Counted from the stretch's first letter, positions 1 to 10,530 are shown. The stretch: 64,000 nt of DNA from Acetobacter papayae JCM 25143 (GCF_000613285.1 NZ_BAIN01000004.1:33495-97494), one strand, 5' to 3'. Translations and numbers: made by a program. The notes: generated from the letters alone by a model not told the origin.

Positions 1-2347
1 TGCGGATGCTCTCGATATGATCCGTTGCGACAATAACCTGTGCTTTCCCGGCAAAGGGGGCCTCGATATGCACAGACGTACTGCCGTTGGGGGCGATGGT
101 TGTCTCTTTGGGCGTAACGGTCAGGCGGTCGGGTGCGTTGGTCTGGCTGTTATCGGCCGACCACCAGCCGACATAGAACTTCCGCGAGCTTGAAACGCCT
201 GTTGCCGGGTCGGTTACAACCAGCAGATAGCGTGCGGGGGCGAGAGACAGGGACAGGCTGGCGCGACCATTTTCCGCGGTGCTGGTGGTGCCATGCTGAA
301 CCGGCTCATCAATCACATGCTCATGAAAACTCCAGCGTCCGGCATCGTAAATCCAGTCATAAACGACGTTTTCGCGTGCGATGTTCCACGCAAGGTTCTT
401 GATGGCCACGGGTTTGTCGTCTGGCCCGAGGGTGACAATATCCGCCGGAACAGACTGTGTTTCGCCACTTGAGCCGCTGTCCTGAGTGCTGATCCCGATA
501 ATGGGTTGTGTGCGGGCCAGCGGTAGCGAGAGGGTCTGTTTAACGGCGCGGCCTGTCGGCTCGAAAAGCGAGGCCTCTATGACTGCGCTCAGGGGGCGGT
601 TCTGCCCGGAGGGAAGGTTAGGGGTAACGGAAAAGGTCGTATTGCCCTGATCGTCGGTGTCGGGCACGGCCAGTTTCTGGTTGTTTTCATCGAGTGTCTG
701 CGTGCACAGGCCAAAGGTGTAACCACTCAGGCCGGGCAGGGGCGTGGTGTCGGCAATGATTTTGACCCAGCCTTCGCCGTGTAGTCCGGTGGCAGGGGCT
801 CCGTACAGGTAACGTCCGGTGAGTTGAACATCCAGCTCACCAGTGGCCGGGAATGTCTTGGCACTGCTTGTGAGCGTGGTTTCCAGTGTCTGCGGCACAA
901 AATCCTGCACCGAGAACGAGGCCCCGCCGATGGAGGGAGAGGTCGGGTCCGCATAGGCGGAGAGCGACCATGTGCCATGGGGGGCACTGCTGGCGAGCGT
1001 TTCCGTGGTGACAAAACCACCTCCGGCCCGTGCAGGCAGTGTTATGCGCTGGGCTTCAACGCCGTCAGGCCGTGTCAGGACAAGGACAAGCGGCTGGTTT
1101 GAAAGCGCGTTGCCTTTCTGGTCACGTAGCAAGGCTGTGACGTTTACGGTTTCACCCGGGCGGTACAGGCCACGGTCCGTAACCAGCACCGCCTGCTGTG
1201 CGCCGGGAGCCGGATGCCCGGCGGAGCCGTGGTCAGAAAAATCGAACCAGGACTGGTTGACCTGTAGCATTGCAAAATCGCCCTCAGCCCCCTGCGCCAT
1301 GACAGAGACAGGGGCCAGAGCCTGCTGGCCGCGTAGTAGCCCGGGGGCGAACACGGCCTGCCCGCTGCTGTCGGTGGTGAGCTGGCCCAGTTCGTCGCCA
1401 TTCTGGGCTATGAGCGAGACAGCGATGCCGGACAGAAGTTTTGCTGTTGCAAGTGAGCGGACAAAAACATGCAGCCCGTCATGTCCCTGAATGGCAGACA
1501 GGCCGATATCGGAGACATTGACCCAGTGCATTGCGAGTTCGTCACTATCCATGTCGGACTGGGTCGTGGTGAGCAGAATGCTTTTTTCTGCCGGTGTGGC
1601 GGCGTTTTCCGCTGTGACAAGATACAGGCCGGATTGTTTGCCCTGCACTACTCCTGCGAGCGGGAAAGCGGTTGTAACGGTTTTGTTGTGGTCGTTTCTG
1701 ATATCCAGCACACCAGCCCAGACGCGGGTAAGCTGCGCATTGTGTAGGGACTGGAACTCCCATGAAGACATGGAGGTGGCGGACAGGTCGATCCGGGGGC
1801 CGTTATCGGTTGTTCCGCTCATGCGCAGGGAGGACGCCTTGGGCAGACGCCATACGACAATACGTGCACGATCCATGTTGACGCTCTGCACATCGACCCC
1901 TGCGGCGGTCAGGCGCGGCAGGATATAGCCATTTCCTGTCAGGGCCAGTTGCGGCATGCGGTCGCCCGTGGCAACGGACACGTGGACAGGTACAGCCAGT
2001 TTGCCGCCCTCCATGTCGCGCAGGCCGGGGGAAAGGGCGATCTGGTAGCGTGTGTTCCAGCCCAGCCCCCCAAGGCACAGATCTGTACCACTGACCCGTA
2101 CATCGGGTTTGAAGCTGGGGGTCAGGGTCAGGTGGTCGGCGTATTGCGGGGCGGCTGCGCTGTCCAGAGGCTGGTCAAAGCGCAGGCAGGCCTCTGGCGT
2201 ATCTCCACCCGTGTTGAGGGTAAGGCGCTGGAAGTTCAGCCGGGGTGAGCCGGGCATATCAGGTGGTGTGGGTGTTTTTGCGGCACACAGGGGCGTTGCA
2301 AGGTAGGCAGTTGCCAGAACGATCAGGGCAGTCTGCTGTAGTTTCAT
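1..2347 (-). CDS. Alpha-2-macroglobulin family protein (5' part, runs off the left edge)
   Basis: Long open minus-strand frame starting at ATG 2347 and still open at base 1, so at least 782 residues are visible. It begins with a signal peptide (Met-Lys, hydrophobic stretch, then a Leu-Cys-Ala-Ala cleavage-like end near residue 22), followed by a beta-rich macroglobulin (MG) type sequence. At the window edge the motif PFAGKAQVIVATD is typical of bacterial alpha-2-macroglobulins of the YfhM type. Such proteins are periplasmic protease traps, often encoded next to the transglycosylase PbpC and usually over 1,600 residues; the thioester region would lie outside the window. Family call is from remembered sequence style, not a search. 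Confidence 0.8.
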   Translation of the reverse strand, partial: MKLQQTALIVLATAYLATPLCAAKTPTPPDMPGSPRLNFQRLTLNTGGDTPEACLRFDQPLDSAAAPQYADHLTLTPSFKPDVRVSGTDLCLGGLGWNTRYQIALSPGLRDMEGGKLAVPVHVSVATGDRMPQLALTGNGYILPRLTAAGVDVQSVNMDRARIVVWRLPKASSLRMSGTTDNGPRIDLSATSMSSWEFQSLHNAQLTRVWAGVLDIRNDHNKTVTTAFPLAGVVQGKQSGLYLVTAENAATPAEKSILLTTTQSDMDSDELAMHWVNVSDIGLSAIQGHDGLHVFVRSLATAKLLSGIAVSLIAQNGDELGQLTTDSSGQAVFAPGLLRGQQALAPVSVMAQGAEGDFAMLQVNQSWFDFSDHGSAGHPAPGAQQAVLVTDRGLYRPGETVNVTALLRDQKGNALSNQPLVLVLTRPDGVEAQRITLPARAGGGFVTTETLASSAPHGTWSLSAYADPTSPSIGGASFSVQDFVPQTLETTLTSSAKTFPATGELDVQLTGRYLYGAPATGLHGEGWVKIIADTTPLPGLSGYTFGLCTQTLDENNQKLAVPDTDDQGNTTFSVTPNLPSGQNRPLSAVIEASLFEPTGRAVKQTLSLPLARTQPIIGISTQDSGSSGETQSVPADIVTLGPDDKPVAIKNLAWNIARENVVYDWIYDAGRWSFHEHVIDEPVQHGTTSTAENGRASLSLSLAPARYLLVVTDPATGVSSSRKFYVGWWSADNSQTNAPDRLTVTPKETTIAPNGSTSVHIEAPFAGKAQVIVATDHIESIR

Positions 2348-2718
2348 GTGGCGTGCGCTTCCCGTGGTAGCCGGATGGCTGACTGGAGCCACCTTCAAAA
2401 TAAGGGGCGATACTAATCGCGCCAGTGGAAATGGTAAAACAAATTGTTTCTGGCAAATGATTTTCTGTTTTTACTATTCTTTAATCTGCCCAGCGCATAG
2501 TCGCCTGCCCGGATTGCGTAATACACGCAGTATTGCCAGTAGGGTGCAGCCCATGGCGGCGTGCCCGCCTGCCTGCCAGATATGCACGCCAGCGGCCAAA
2601 TTTTGTGTTTCCCCGCGTATGGTGTGTGGCACTATGGCCGCCGGTCAGGAAAAGACCCGATAAAATCAGTCTGTTCTCAACAGGAGCCGGATTGAGTAAA
2701 AATTTCAGGGAGATGATC
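2348..2718. other. Divergent intergenic region
   Basis: About 370 bases between the start of the macroglobulin gene (minus strand) and the start of the Mop-like gene (plus strand). The open frames here are short and look like chance frames. It should hold both promoters, but I see no clear operator or hairpin. Confidence 0.5.
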
Positions 2719-2916
2719 ATGAAACTGAGCGCGCGCAACCAGATCAAAGGCACCGTCGTTAAAATTGAAAAAGGGGCCACGACATCGCATGTCAGTATCG
2801 AAATCGGCGGCGGGGTAGTGCTCATGGCGTCCATCACCAATGAAGCCGTGGCCGATCTCGCCCTGACACAAGGCGCTTCCGCTTATGCCGTTATCAAGCA
2901 TCGGATGTCATGGTAG
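2719..2916 (+). CDS. Mop/TOBE-domain molybdopterin (molybdate)-binding protein
   Basis: Sixty-five residues forming a single TOBE/Mop domain: it opens with KLSARNQIKGTV and continues with the IEIGGGVVLMASIT segment, the usual molbindin pattern. Family members bind molybdate as oligomers in the cytoplasm and buffer Mo for cofactor synthesis. The start is set by a Shine-Dalgarno AGGGAG at 2707-2712, six bases before ATG 2719; the ATG at 2713 directly abuts that site and is unlikely. The position a few kb ahead of mobA, fdhD, formate dehydrogenase, moeA and mobB fits a role in molybdenum supply. Confidence 0.85.
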   Translation: MKLSARNQIKGTVVKIEKGATTSHVSIEIGGGVVLMASITNEAVADLALTQGASAYAVIKHRMSW

Positions 2917-2978
2917 GGGTTGAGTAAGGCTTACGGTCTCTGACAGGCTGCATAAGTCAGGTGAATATCCGGTGATGT

Positions 2979-3896
2979 TCACCACCCCTCATCCCATTCG
3001 GGCCTACCCCTGAAATAATCGGCCAGAAAATCCGATAATACCCGCACTTTCAGTGCAAGATGGCGGGCAGGCGGGTAGAGCGCATGCACGCCCAGAGGTG
3101 GGGCCTGCGCATCCAGCAAGAGGGGAACCAGCCTGCCTTCGCGCAGTTTTGGCCCGGCAATAAAGCTGGGCAGTAGTGCCACGCCCAGTCCGCGTTCAGC
3201 CGCCATGAGACAGGCCTCGCCATTGGAAAGGGTAATCCGCCCCGTAACAGGAATGGTGATGGACTGGCCCGATACCGTATTGCGGAATGGCCAGCTATAG
3301 GGGTTACGGAAATTGGTGTCGATAATGCATTCGTGGTGCGTCAGGTCTTCGGGTGTTGTGGGGGTGCCATGCGCTTCGAGATAGGCGGGAGAGGCAACCA
3401 TGACAATTCGGGCATCACAAAGCCTGCGGGCAATCAGGCTGCTGTCTGATAACTGGCCAATGCGCACGGCAAGGTCAAAGCCATCCTCGACCAGATCAGC
3501 CAGACGGTCGGAAAAACTGACATCGAATTTCAGGGTCGGGTAGCGTTCGGCAAAGTCCAGCAGGGCGGGCATGAGTTGGGCGGAGCCGAACGACATGGGA
3601 GCCGTTATGCGTAGGCGGCCGGAGGGTGCGCCGCTGGTGTTGCGTATGGAGGCATCCAGCTCATCACGCTGTTCGAGCAGAACTTTGATACGCTCGTAAT
3701 AAACCTGCCCGATTTCCGTTGGGGACAGAGCCCGGGTGGTGCGTTTGATAAGCTGGACACCCAGATCGGTTTCAAGCCGGGACAGCATTTTGGAGGCCTG
3801 ACCGCTGCTGACCCCCATGCGCTCGGACGCCGCGACGAAACTCCCTGTTTCGAGAACGGAGACGAACAGACGGTCCAGACTGATGCGGTCAACCAT
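2979..3896 (-). CDS. LysR-family transcriptional regulator
   Basis: 305 residues, full length for the family. The N-terminal winged helix-turn-helix (about residues 1-60, with SFVAASERMGVSSGQASKMLSRLE) is followed by the GRLRITAPMSFG linker that begins the periplasmic-binding-like effector domain. It lies downstream of, and in the same direction as, the esterase and glutathionyl-hydroquinone reductase genes, so it may be co-transcribed with them; this differs from the usual divergent arrangement. The effector is unknown. Confidence 0.92.
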   Translation of the reverse strand: MVDRISLDRLFVSVLETGSFVAASERMGVSSGQASKMLSRLETDLGVQLIKRTTRALSPTEIGQVYYERIKVLLEQRDELDASIRNTSGAPSGRLRITAPMSFGSAQLMPALLDFAERYPTLKFDVSFSDRLADLVEDGFDLAVRIGQLSDSSLIARRLCDARIVMVASPAYLEAHGTPTTPEDLTHHECIIDTNFRNPYSWPFRNTVSGQSITIPVTGRITLSNGEACLMAAERGLGVALLPSFIAGPKLREGRLVPLLLDAQAPPLGVHALYPPARHLALKVRVLSDFLADYFRGRPEWDEGW

Positions 3897-3905
3897 ACAT
3901 GGCCC

Positions 3906-4534
3906 CTAGGCTAAAGGCTCCGCTGATGCCGGAGGCAGGCAAGTGTGAATGAAGGCGGCCGCCTGCGCAACGCCCTCTGCGGAGAGTGTATGCTCAACAC
4001 CGGGCAGGATAACGGTTTTGACGGCTACCTCTGCCTGCTCCAGCGCCTGTGCTGCGCGGGAGGCCTCCCTTACCGGCATGATGGGGTCCGCATCGCCATG
4101 CACCAGCAATACGGGGGTATGCAGGGCTGGCGTGTAAGGGAGTGGTGAGGCCAGACGGCCAGAAAACGCCACCACTCCGGCCACGGGCCAGCGGCCGGAA
4201 ACAACCGCGTCCAGCGCCATGATCGAACCTTGTGAAAACCCGACCAGCACCACGCGCTCTGGCTGACCCGCCAGACCGGCATCATCCATGCAGGCCAGCA
4301 GGGTCGTATCAAACGCGGCGCGGGCCGAGGCAACCCGTTCTGCCCTGTTGGTGTCTGTCACACCCTGAATGCTGAACCATTGCCGCCCCATTGGGGCATG
4401 GTCAAAGGCAAAGGGCGCATCGGGGGCTGCAAAGGCAAGGTCTGGTCTCTGGGTGGACCATTGCCGGATAACGGGGGCAAAAGCAGCCCCGTGGCTGCCA
4501 ACACCGTGGAGCAGAATGATAAGCCGCGGCTCAT
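3906..4534 (-). CDS. Alpha/beta-hydrolase, phospholipase/carboxylesterase family (frameshift near the start)
   Basis: Cytoplasmic serine esterase of about 209 residues. The oxyanion motif LLHGVGSHG lies near the N-terminus, the nucleophile elbow is GFSQGS, and the Asp and His of the triad fall in GDADPIM and GVEHTLS. ATG 4534 overlaps the stop of the upstream gene as ATGA, but that frame must shift at about 4528 to reach LIILLHG. One missing C in the CC run there restores it. Without correction only the part from 4391 (MGRQWFS) is open, which lacks the oxyanion region. Likely co-translated with the glutathionyl-hydroquinone reductase gene. Substrate unknown. Confidence 0.78.
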
Positions 4535-5526
4535 GGCTGATAGCCCTTTCCGCGTGCCGTAGGGCTTAGATAGTGTGCCCAGGCAAGATCAGGCCCGAGC
4601 GGGACGATGGTGGTGGGGTTGAGGGCTTTGATCGAGTAATAGCCTGTTTTGATATGATCGAGGTTAACTGTTTCCGCAACGCCGGGCACCGCCAGCATGC
4701 GCTCAAGGTGGCGGCTGAGAGCTGGGTAATCCGCGATCCGTCGGCGGTTGCATTTGAAAAGCCCATGATAGGCGGCATCAAAACGCACCAGTGTGACAAA
4801 CAGACGGATATCGGTTTCCGTCAGTGTGTTGCCCACAAGCCAGCCATCGTGCTGGCTCAGTCGGGCTTCGAGCGTGTCGAGCATGCCAAAGACATCCAGA
4901 AAGGCCTCGTCATACGCTTCCTGCGTTGTGGCGAACCCGGCGCGGTAAACCCCGTTGTTAAGACGCTGGTAGAGGCTGTCGTTCAGGGTATCGATCTGGG
5001 GTTGCAGGGCTATGGGGTACAGATCGTATTCAGCCGAGGCCAGAGCCCCAAAACCGGCATTGAACATGCGGACAATATCGGCGGACTCGTTGTTGACGAT
5101 GGTGCGGGTTTTCTTGTCCCACAGCACCGGCACGGTTGCGCGGCCGGTAAAATGCGGGTCTGCACGGGTATAGAGCTCATGTATCCACGTGGCGCCATTG
5201 AGTGTGTCTTGGTCGGCCCCCGGATAATCGCCAAAGCGCCAGCCCTGATCGGTCAGGAACGGTTCCACCACAGACAGGGACACGCTCTCTTGCAGCCCTT
5301 TCAGCCTGCGTGCGATCAGTGTGCGCGAGGCCCATGGGCAGATTAGCGCCACATACAGGTGGTAGCGGTCTTTTTCGGCGGTAAACCCACCCGTACCGGT
5401 CGGACCGGGGCGTCCGTCCGGTGTTACCCAGTTTCGGAAGGATGAGGTCTGGCGGACAAAACCGCCCTTTGCATCCTTGTTCTGCACGGGTTGCCAGTTT
5501 TCAACCCATTTTCCATCCACGAGCAT
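4531..5526 (-). CDS. yqjG: Glutathionyl-hydroquinone reductase (Xi-class glutathione transferase)
   Basis: 331 residues, the usual YqjG/ECM4 size. The thioredoxin-like domain carries the catalytic CPWA motif (Cys63). It is followed by the NNESADIVRMFN segment and an all-helical C-terminal domain ending with the tyrosine-rich KTGYYSIKALNP region typical of this class. The enzyme reduces glutathionyl-hydroquinones to free hydroquinones in the cytoplasm, using glutathione. A purine-rich AGGAACAGAGG precedes the start. First gene of a minus-strand group with the esterase and the LysR gene, which suggests quinone or aromatic stress response. Confidence 0.92.
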   Translation of the reverse strand: MLVDGKWVENWQPVQNKDAKGGFVRQTSSFRNWVTPDGRPGPTGTGGFTAEKDRYHLYVALICPWASRTLIARRLKGLQESVSLSVVEPFLTDQGWRFGDYPGADQDTLNGATWIHELYTRADPHFTGRATVPVLWDKKTRTIVNNESADIVRMFNAGFGALASAEYDLYPIALQPQIDTLNDSLYQRLNNGVYRAGFATTQEAYDEAFLDVFGMLDTLEARLSQHDGWLVGNTLTETDIRLFVTLVRFDAAYHGLFKCNRRRIADYPALSRHLERMLAVPGVAETVNLDHIKTGYYSIKALNPTTIVPLGPDLAWAHYLSPTARGKGYQP

Positions 5527-5770
5527 AGGGGGCCTCTGTTCCTGTATTGGGGGACCATATGGCTGAAACGGCCCTGAAGGACTTGTGTTTCAGGCGCATA
5601 CTGTATGAACCCCTGTGTAGGCTCTCCTGCCTGTGCTGAGTATCGGGGCGAATGGCACTGCATTTCTTCCGTAAAGGAATGAATGGGGGTGGCCACATCC
5701 TGCCGATGAAAGGGCATGCAATCAGTGTTCAGGTGGGATAAAAGGTTTTCAGAAAACAAAGGGCCATTCA

Positions 5771-6411
5771 ATGAACACCGGATGCGCATCACTGTCGGGT
5801 CTGAGCGCACCATTGTTCGGGCTTGTGCTGACTGGGGGGCAGAGTCAGCGCATGGGCACGGACAAGGCCGCCCTGCCATATGCGGGCCAGCCGCAGCTTG
5901 TGCGGGCGTTTACCCTGCTGAGCCCGCGGGTGGCATCCTGTTTTGTCTCGTTGCGTGAGGCGCAGCGTAACGACCCGTTGCGGCGGCACTATCCTGCCAT
6001 TGTCGATACGCTGGAGGGGTGTGGGCCTATTGCGGGGCTTGTTGCGGCCCATACGGCGTATCCTGACGCGGCGTGGCTGGTGCTGGCTTGTGATATGCCA
6101 CTGATGGACGGTGCCAGCTTGATGTGCTGATCGCGCAGCGCGCGCCCCGCTACCATGCGGTAGCGTTCAGGAGTGAGCATGATGGCCTGCCCGAACCATT
6201 CTGCACGATCTGGGAACCTGTGGCCCTTGAGCTGCTGGGTCAGCAGGTGGCGGCGGGCAGGCTGAGCCCGCGCCGGGTGCTGGTGGGGGAGGCCACACGG
6301 GTTGTACCAGCCCCTAGCCCCGTGGTGCTGCATAATGTCAATACCGGGCAGGAGCGTGAAAGAGCCGTGGAGATGATGAACACCATGCGGAATGTAGCCA
6401 GAAATGGGTGA
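5771..6411 (+). CDS. mobA: Molybdenum cofactor guanylyltransferase MobA (one frameshift)
   Basis: Converts molybdopterin to the bis-guanine-dinucleotide form required by formate dehydrogenase. The nucleotide-binding motif LTGGQSQRMGTDKA is near residue 20, and GCGPIAGL and LACDMPLMD follow in order. The frame ends early at about 6130. The rest of the protein (LIAQRAPRYHAVAF, then PFCTIWEP) continues in another frame to 6411, and a single missing C near 6117 explains it. Corrected length is about 213 residues, normal for MobA. The end overlaps the fdhD start by 8 bases, so the two are probably translated together. Confidence 0.88.
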
Positions 6412-7243
6412 GGGTTCCGGCACGCGGCTTTCGCCCCTGCGCCCCCTGTTTGAAACGCTGGACGTGACAGCGCTGGACAGCCCCGATGCGCCAGTTGCAC
6501 TCAATGTTGCGGATGAAGTGCCAGTCAGGCTGGTTTTCAACGATATTTTCCCACACGGCACCATGATGCTGACGCCTGATGATCTGGAGGATTTCGCGTT
6601 TGGCTACTGCCTGACCGAACAGATTGTGCAGGGCGTGGAGCAGATCCGTTCTGTCAGGGTGGTGGATGAGGGCGATGGTCTGGCATTGCATATCGTCATA
6701 ACCGGAGAGCGGCTTACTCTGCTGCTCCGGCGCAGGCCCCGTGCCCAGACAGGCCATTCGAGCTGCGGCCTGTGTGGGAGCGATGATGTCCCTACCCCTG
6801 AGGATGTGGGCTGCGCGCCGCTGGCATGGGGGGGAGAAATTGCCGCTGAGGCCGTGCTGGATGCCCTGCACGCGCTTGAGGCGTGCCAGACGCTGAATGC
6901 CGCAACCCGTATGGTGCATGGTGCGGCTTGGGCTGACCCACAGGGGCGGATTCTGCTTATCCGTGAGGATATCGGGCGGCACAATGCGCTGGATAAACTG
7001 ATTGGTGCGCGCATGCGCGCTCATGCCCGGCCTTCAGCCGGAATATGCGTGCTCACCAGCCGGTACTCGTTTGAAATGGCGCTCAAGACCGTGCGGGCAG
7101 GCATGGATATGGTTGTGGCGGTTTCTGCCCCCACGGGCCGGGCTCTGCGGCTGGCTGAAAGCATGAACCAGACCGTAATCGCCATTGCGCGGCCGCACAG
7201 GCAGTTTGTCTTTTGTGGGGGGCAGCGTCTGGTTGGGCGATAG
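6404..7243 (+). CDS. fdhD: Formate dehydrogenase accessory sulfurtransferase FdhD
   Basis: 279 residues. It contains the diagnostic CGLCG motif (Cys121 and Cys124), the sulfur-carrying cysteines that pass sulfur from IscS to the Mo-bisPGD cofactor. REDIGRHNALDK and LTSRYSFEM near the C-terminal half are also family hallmarks. It is a cytoplasmic protein needed for formate dehydrogenase activity. It overlaps mobA and precedes the formate dehydrogenase structural genes by about 220 bases. Confidence 0.96.
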   Translation: MGEGSGTRLSPLRPLFETLDVTALDSPDAPVALNVADEVPVRLVFNDIFPHGTMMLTPDDLEDFAFGYCLTEQIVQGVEQIRSVRVVDEGDGLALHIVITGERLTLLLRRRPRAQTGHSSCGLCGSDDVPTPEDVGCAPLAWGGEIAAEAVLDALHALEACQTLNAATRMVHGAAWADPQGRILLIREDIGRHNALDKLIGARMRAHARPSAGICVLTSRYSFEMALKTVRAGMDMVVAVSAPTGRALRLAESMNQTVIAIARPHRQFVFCGGQRLVGR

Positions 7244-7380
7244 GGAAAACAGGTGTGGGGAGGTTAAAAGTGCCAGTATCCGGGTATTGGGGGAAATAGT
7301 ACCAAGTTAATCACTATAATTCCCTATATATAGATAAAGTGACGGTATTCTTAAAATTTGAAATTATAAGACACAATGTC

Positions 7381-7394
7381 TTGATTAGGATCAA
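7381..7394 (+). promoter_or_regulatory. FNR/FixK-type binding site upstream of formate dehydrogenase
   Basis: TTGATTAGGATCAA is a perfect match to the FNR-family consensus TTGAT-N4-ATCAA. It lies about 72 bases before the alpha-subunit start. A TATTAT at 7423-7428 could serve as the -10 element, which would put the site near the usual activating distance. This predicts induction of the operon at low oxygen by an FNR/FixK-type regulator, whose gene is not in the window. Confidence 0.75.
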
Positions 7395-7465
7395 AGACAT
7401 AGTAAACCGTACGTGTTTCAAATATTATCCATTTTGTAGCGATCAGAATAACAGGACACATCCTT

Positions 7466-10400
7466 ATGACGAGCCTTGGGCGCAGAGCGTTTTTGGTGAA
7501 CACCGGCACATGCGTCGCGGGTGCCAGTGCTATTGCTCTGGGGTTTGTCCCGCCCCGCGCGCAGGCGCAAGAAACGCGGCAGTACAAGCTGCTCCGCGCG
7601 CGTGAGACACGCAATAACTGCACCTACTGCTCGGTTGGCTGCGGTATTCTGATGTATTCTCTGGGAGACGGCGCAAAAAACGCCAAGCCTTCCATTTTCC
7701 ATATCGAAGGGGATCCGGATCACCCCGTAAGCCGTGGCTCCCTTTGCCCCAAGGGTGCCGGGCTGGTCGACTTCATTCACAGCGAAAGCCGCCTGCAATA
7801 CCCGTCCTATCGTGCGCCCGGCAGTCAGGAGTGGAAGCGCATAAGCTGGGAAGAAGCGACCGACCGCATCGCCCGTCTGCTCAAGGATGACCGCGACAAG
7901 AACTTTATCCAGACCAACGCGAAAGGTGAGCGTGTCAACCGCTGGGTCAGCACCGGCATGTTGGCTTCTTCCGCCGCCAGTAACGAAACAGGGCTGCTGG
8001 ATTTCAAGTTCGCCCGCTCGTTGGGTATTGTAGCGCTGGATTGTCAGGCCCGGCTTTGCCACGGGCCAACCGTTTCCGCGCTCGGTTCAAGCCTTGGCCG
8101 TGGGGCCATGACCAATAGCTGGGTGGATATCAAGAACGCCAATGTCGTGCTGATCATGGGCGGCAACCCGGCGGAAGCGCACCCGGTTGGTTTCAAATGG
8201 GTTATGGAAGCCAAGATCCGCAACGCCGCACATGTGATGGTGGTGGATCCGCGCTTTAACCGTAGTGCAGCGGTGGCGGATTTCTACGCGCCAATCCGGG
8301 CCGGGTCCGATGCCGCTTTTCTGCTCGGTGTCGTCAATTACCTGCTGACCCATGACAAGATCCAGCATGAATATGTTGCGGCATATACCAATGCAGCCCT
8401 GATCGTGCGGGATGATTTCCAGTTTCATGATGGGCTGTTTACTGGGTACGATGCGAAAACCCGCAGCTATGACATGGCCTCGTGGGAATATGAGCGTGAT
8501 GAGCAGGGCTATGCGAAAAAAGACCCCACGCTGCAAAACCCGCGCTGTGTGCTGAACCTGCTGCGTGAACACGCAAGCCGCTACACGCCTGAACTTGTCT
8601 CGCAGATAACCGGCACGCCGGAAAAGGATTTTCTCCATGTTTGCGAAACACTGGCCGCCACCAGTGTTCCCGATCGCACCTCCACCATCCTGTTCGCGCT
8701 GGGGTGGACCCACCACACGAATGGTTCGCAGATTATTCGCACGGCCGCCATTGTTCAGATGCTTCTGGGCAATATTGGTATGCCCGGTGGTGGCATGAAC
8801 GCCCTGCGGGGCCATTCGAACATTCAGGGCTATACCGATCTGGGCCTGCTTTCCACCCGCCTGCCCGGTTACATGAACCTGCCCAAGGACAGCCAGCAGA
8901 CACTTGATACCTATCTGCAGGACACGACCCCCAAGGCTGATGAACAGGGTGAGGTCAATTACTGGCACAATACGCCCAAGTTCTTTGTCAGTCTGATGAA
9001 AACCCTTTGGGGCGATCATGCGACGCTGCCAATAACTGGGGTTATGAATGGCTGCCCAAATGGGATCGCAGCTATGACATGCTGGCCTATTTCGACCTGA
9101 TGGGGCAGGGCAAGGTTAACGGCTATATCGCGCAGGGTTTCAACCCGCTGGCCGCCATGCCAGACAAGAACCAGATGCGCGATGCGCTCTCCAAGCTCAA
9201 ATTTCTGGTCACGATCGACCCGCTTGATACGGAAACAGCCAATTTCTGGCAGAATCAGGGTGTGTATAACGACGTAAAACCCGAAGAGATTCATACCGAG
9301 GTTTTCCGTCTGCCCTCCACCTGCTTTGCCGAGGAAAATGGCTCCATTGTCAATTCCGCGCGGTGGCTGCAATGGCACTTCGCCGGGGCGAAACCGCCGG
9401 GCGAGGCATGGGGCGATGGCCGTATTCTGGGCACGATCTTTACCAAGCTGCGCGCTCTTTACGCCAAGGAAGGCGGCGTATGCCCCGAGCCTGTGCTGAA
9501 CATGCAGTGGAACTACCGCGACCCTGAAGAGCCCACGGCAGAAGAAGTGGCGCGTGAAGCCAATGGGTACGCTCTGGCCGATATTCAGGATGCGTCTGGC
9601 GCGGTTGTCGTGCGCAAGGGCGAGCTGCTGCCTGATTTCTCGGTTATGAAAGATGATGGCACGACAAGCAGCTATTGCTGGATTTTTGCCGGGTCATGGA
9701 CGCAGGCAGGCAACCAGATGGCCCGGCGCGACAATACTGATACCGGGCTTGGCAACACACCGGGCTGGGCCTGGGCGTGGCCAGCCAATCGGCGTTTGCT
9801 CTATAACCGCGCCTCTCTTGACCCGCAGGCCGCCCATGGGACCCGCGCCGCCAGATTATCGAATGGAACGGACAGCGCTGGACAGGGGCCGATGTGGCGG
9901 ATTATCCGCCTACCTCGCCGCCGGCCAGCGGAGTTGGACCTTTTATTATGCAGAGCGAAGGCGTGGCGCGCCTGTTCTCGCGCAAGGGGCTGGTGGATGG
10001 CCCGTTCCCCGAGCATTACGAACCGACAGAAAGCCCCATTATGGGCGGCGCACTGGGCAAGACCGTGCGGCACAACCCGGTTGCACGCATGTTCCCTGAT
10101 GACGTGTCGCGCATGGGCAAGCCTGAACAGTTCCCTTATGTGGCCACAACCTATTCCGTTACGGAGCTGTTCCGCCACTGGACAAAACATTCACGGCTGA
10201 ACGCCATTATGCAGCCCGAACAGTTTGTCGAAATTGGTGATCGTCTGGCGGGCAAGCTGGGTATTGCGGCCGGGGATATGGTGCGCGTTTCCTCACAGCG
10301 TGGCTATATCGAGGCCAAGGCCGTGGTGACCAAGCGGCTCAAGCGGCTGAATGTGCTGGGTCAGGAACTCGATCAGGTGGGTATTCCCTGCCACTGGGGC

Positions 10401-10517
10401 TTCAAGGGGGCTACGCGCAAGGGCTTTCTGGCCAATACGCTTACACCGGCCATGGGAGACGTGAACTCCCAGACACCGGAGTTCAAGGCGTTCCTTGTTA
10501 ATGTCGAGAAAGTCTGA
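7466..10517 (+). CDS. fdnG: Formate dehydrogenase (FDH-N/O type) alpha subunit, Cys form (two frameshifts)
   Basis: Catalytic molybdopterin subunit, about 1,017 residues after correction, the normal FdnG/FdoG size. It starts with a Tat signal (GRRAFL, then a hydrophobic stretch and AQA). The [4Fe-4S] ligands are Cys52, Cys55, Cys59 and Cys94. The active-site motif reads RLCHGPTV, so Cys198 replaces the selenocysteine of the E. coli enzymes. Frameshifts occur near 9025 (one G missing before CTGCC) and near 9830 (GGG read as GG); after each, the next frame continues the family sequence without gaps. The complex oxidises formate at the outer face of the inner membrane. First gene of the operon. 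Confidence 0.93.
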
Positions 10518-10530
10518 GGAGCGCTGAACA

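Noticed and set aside
8087..9019. 310-residue open frame on the minus strand inside the formate dehydrogenase alpha gene
   Set aside because: The opposite strand encodes an unmistakable catalytic subunit; the antisense frame shows no motifs.
7466..10517. Reading the alpha-subunit breaks as a selenocysteine stop or programmed frameshifts
   Set aside because: No in-frame TGA is at the active site (the codon is TGC), and the breaks occur at unrelated positions explained by single missing bases, as in many other genes of the window.
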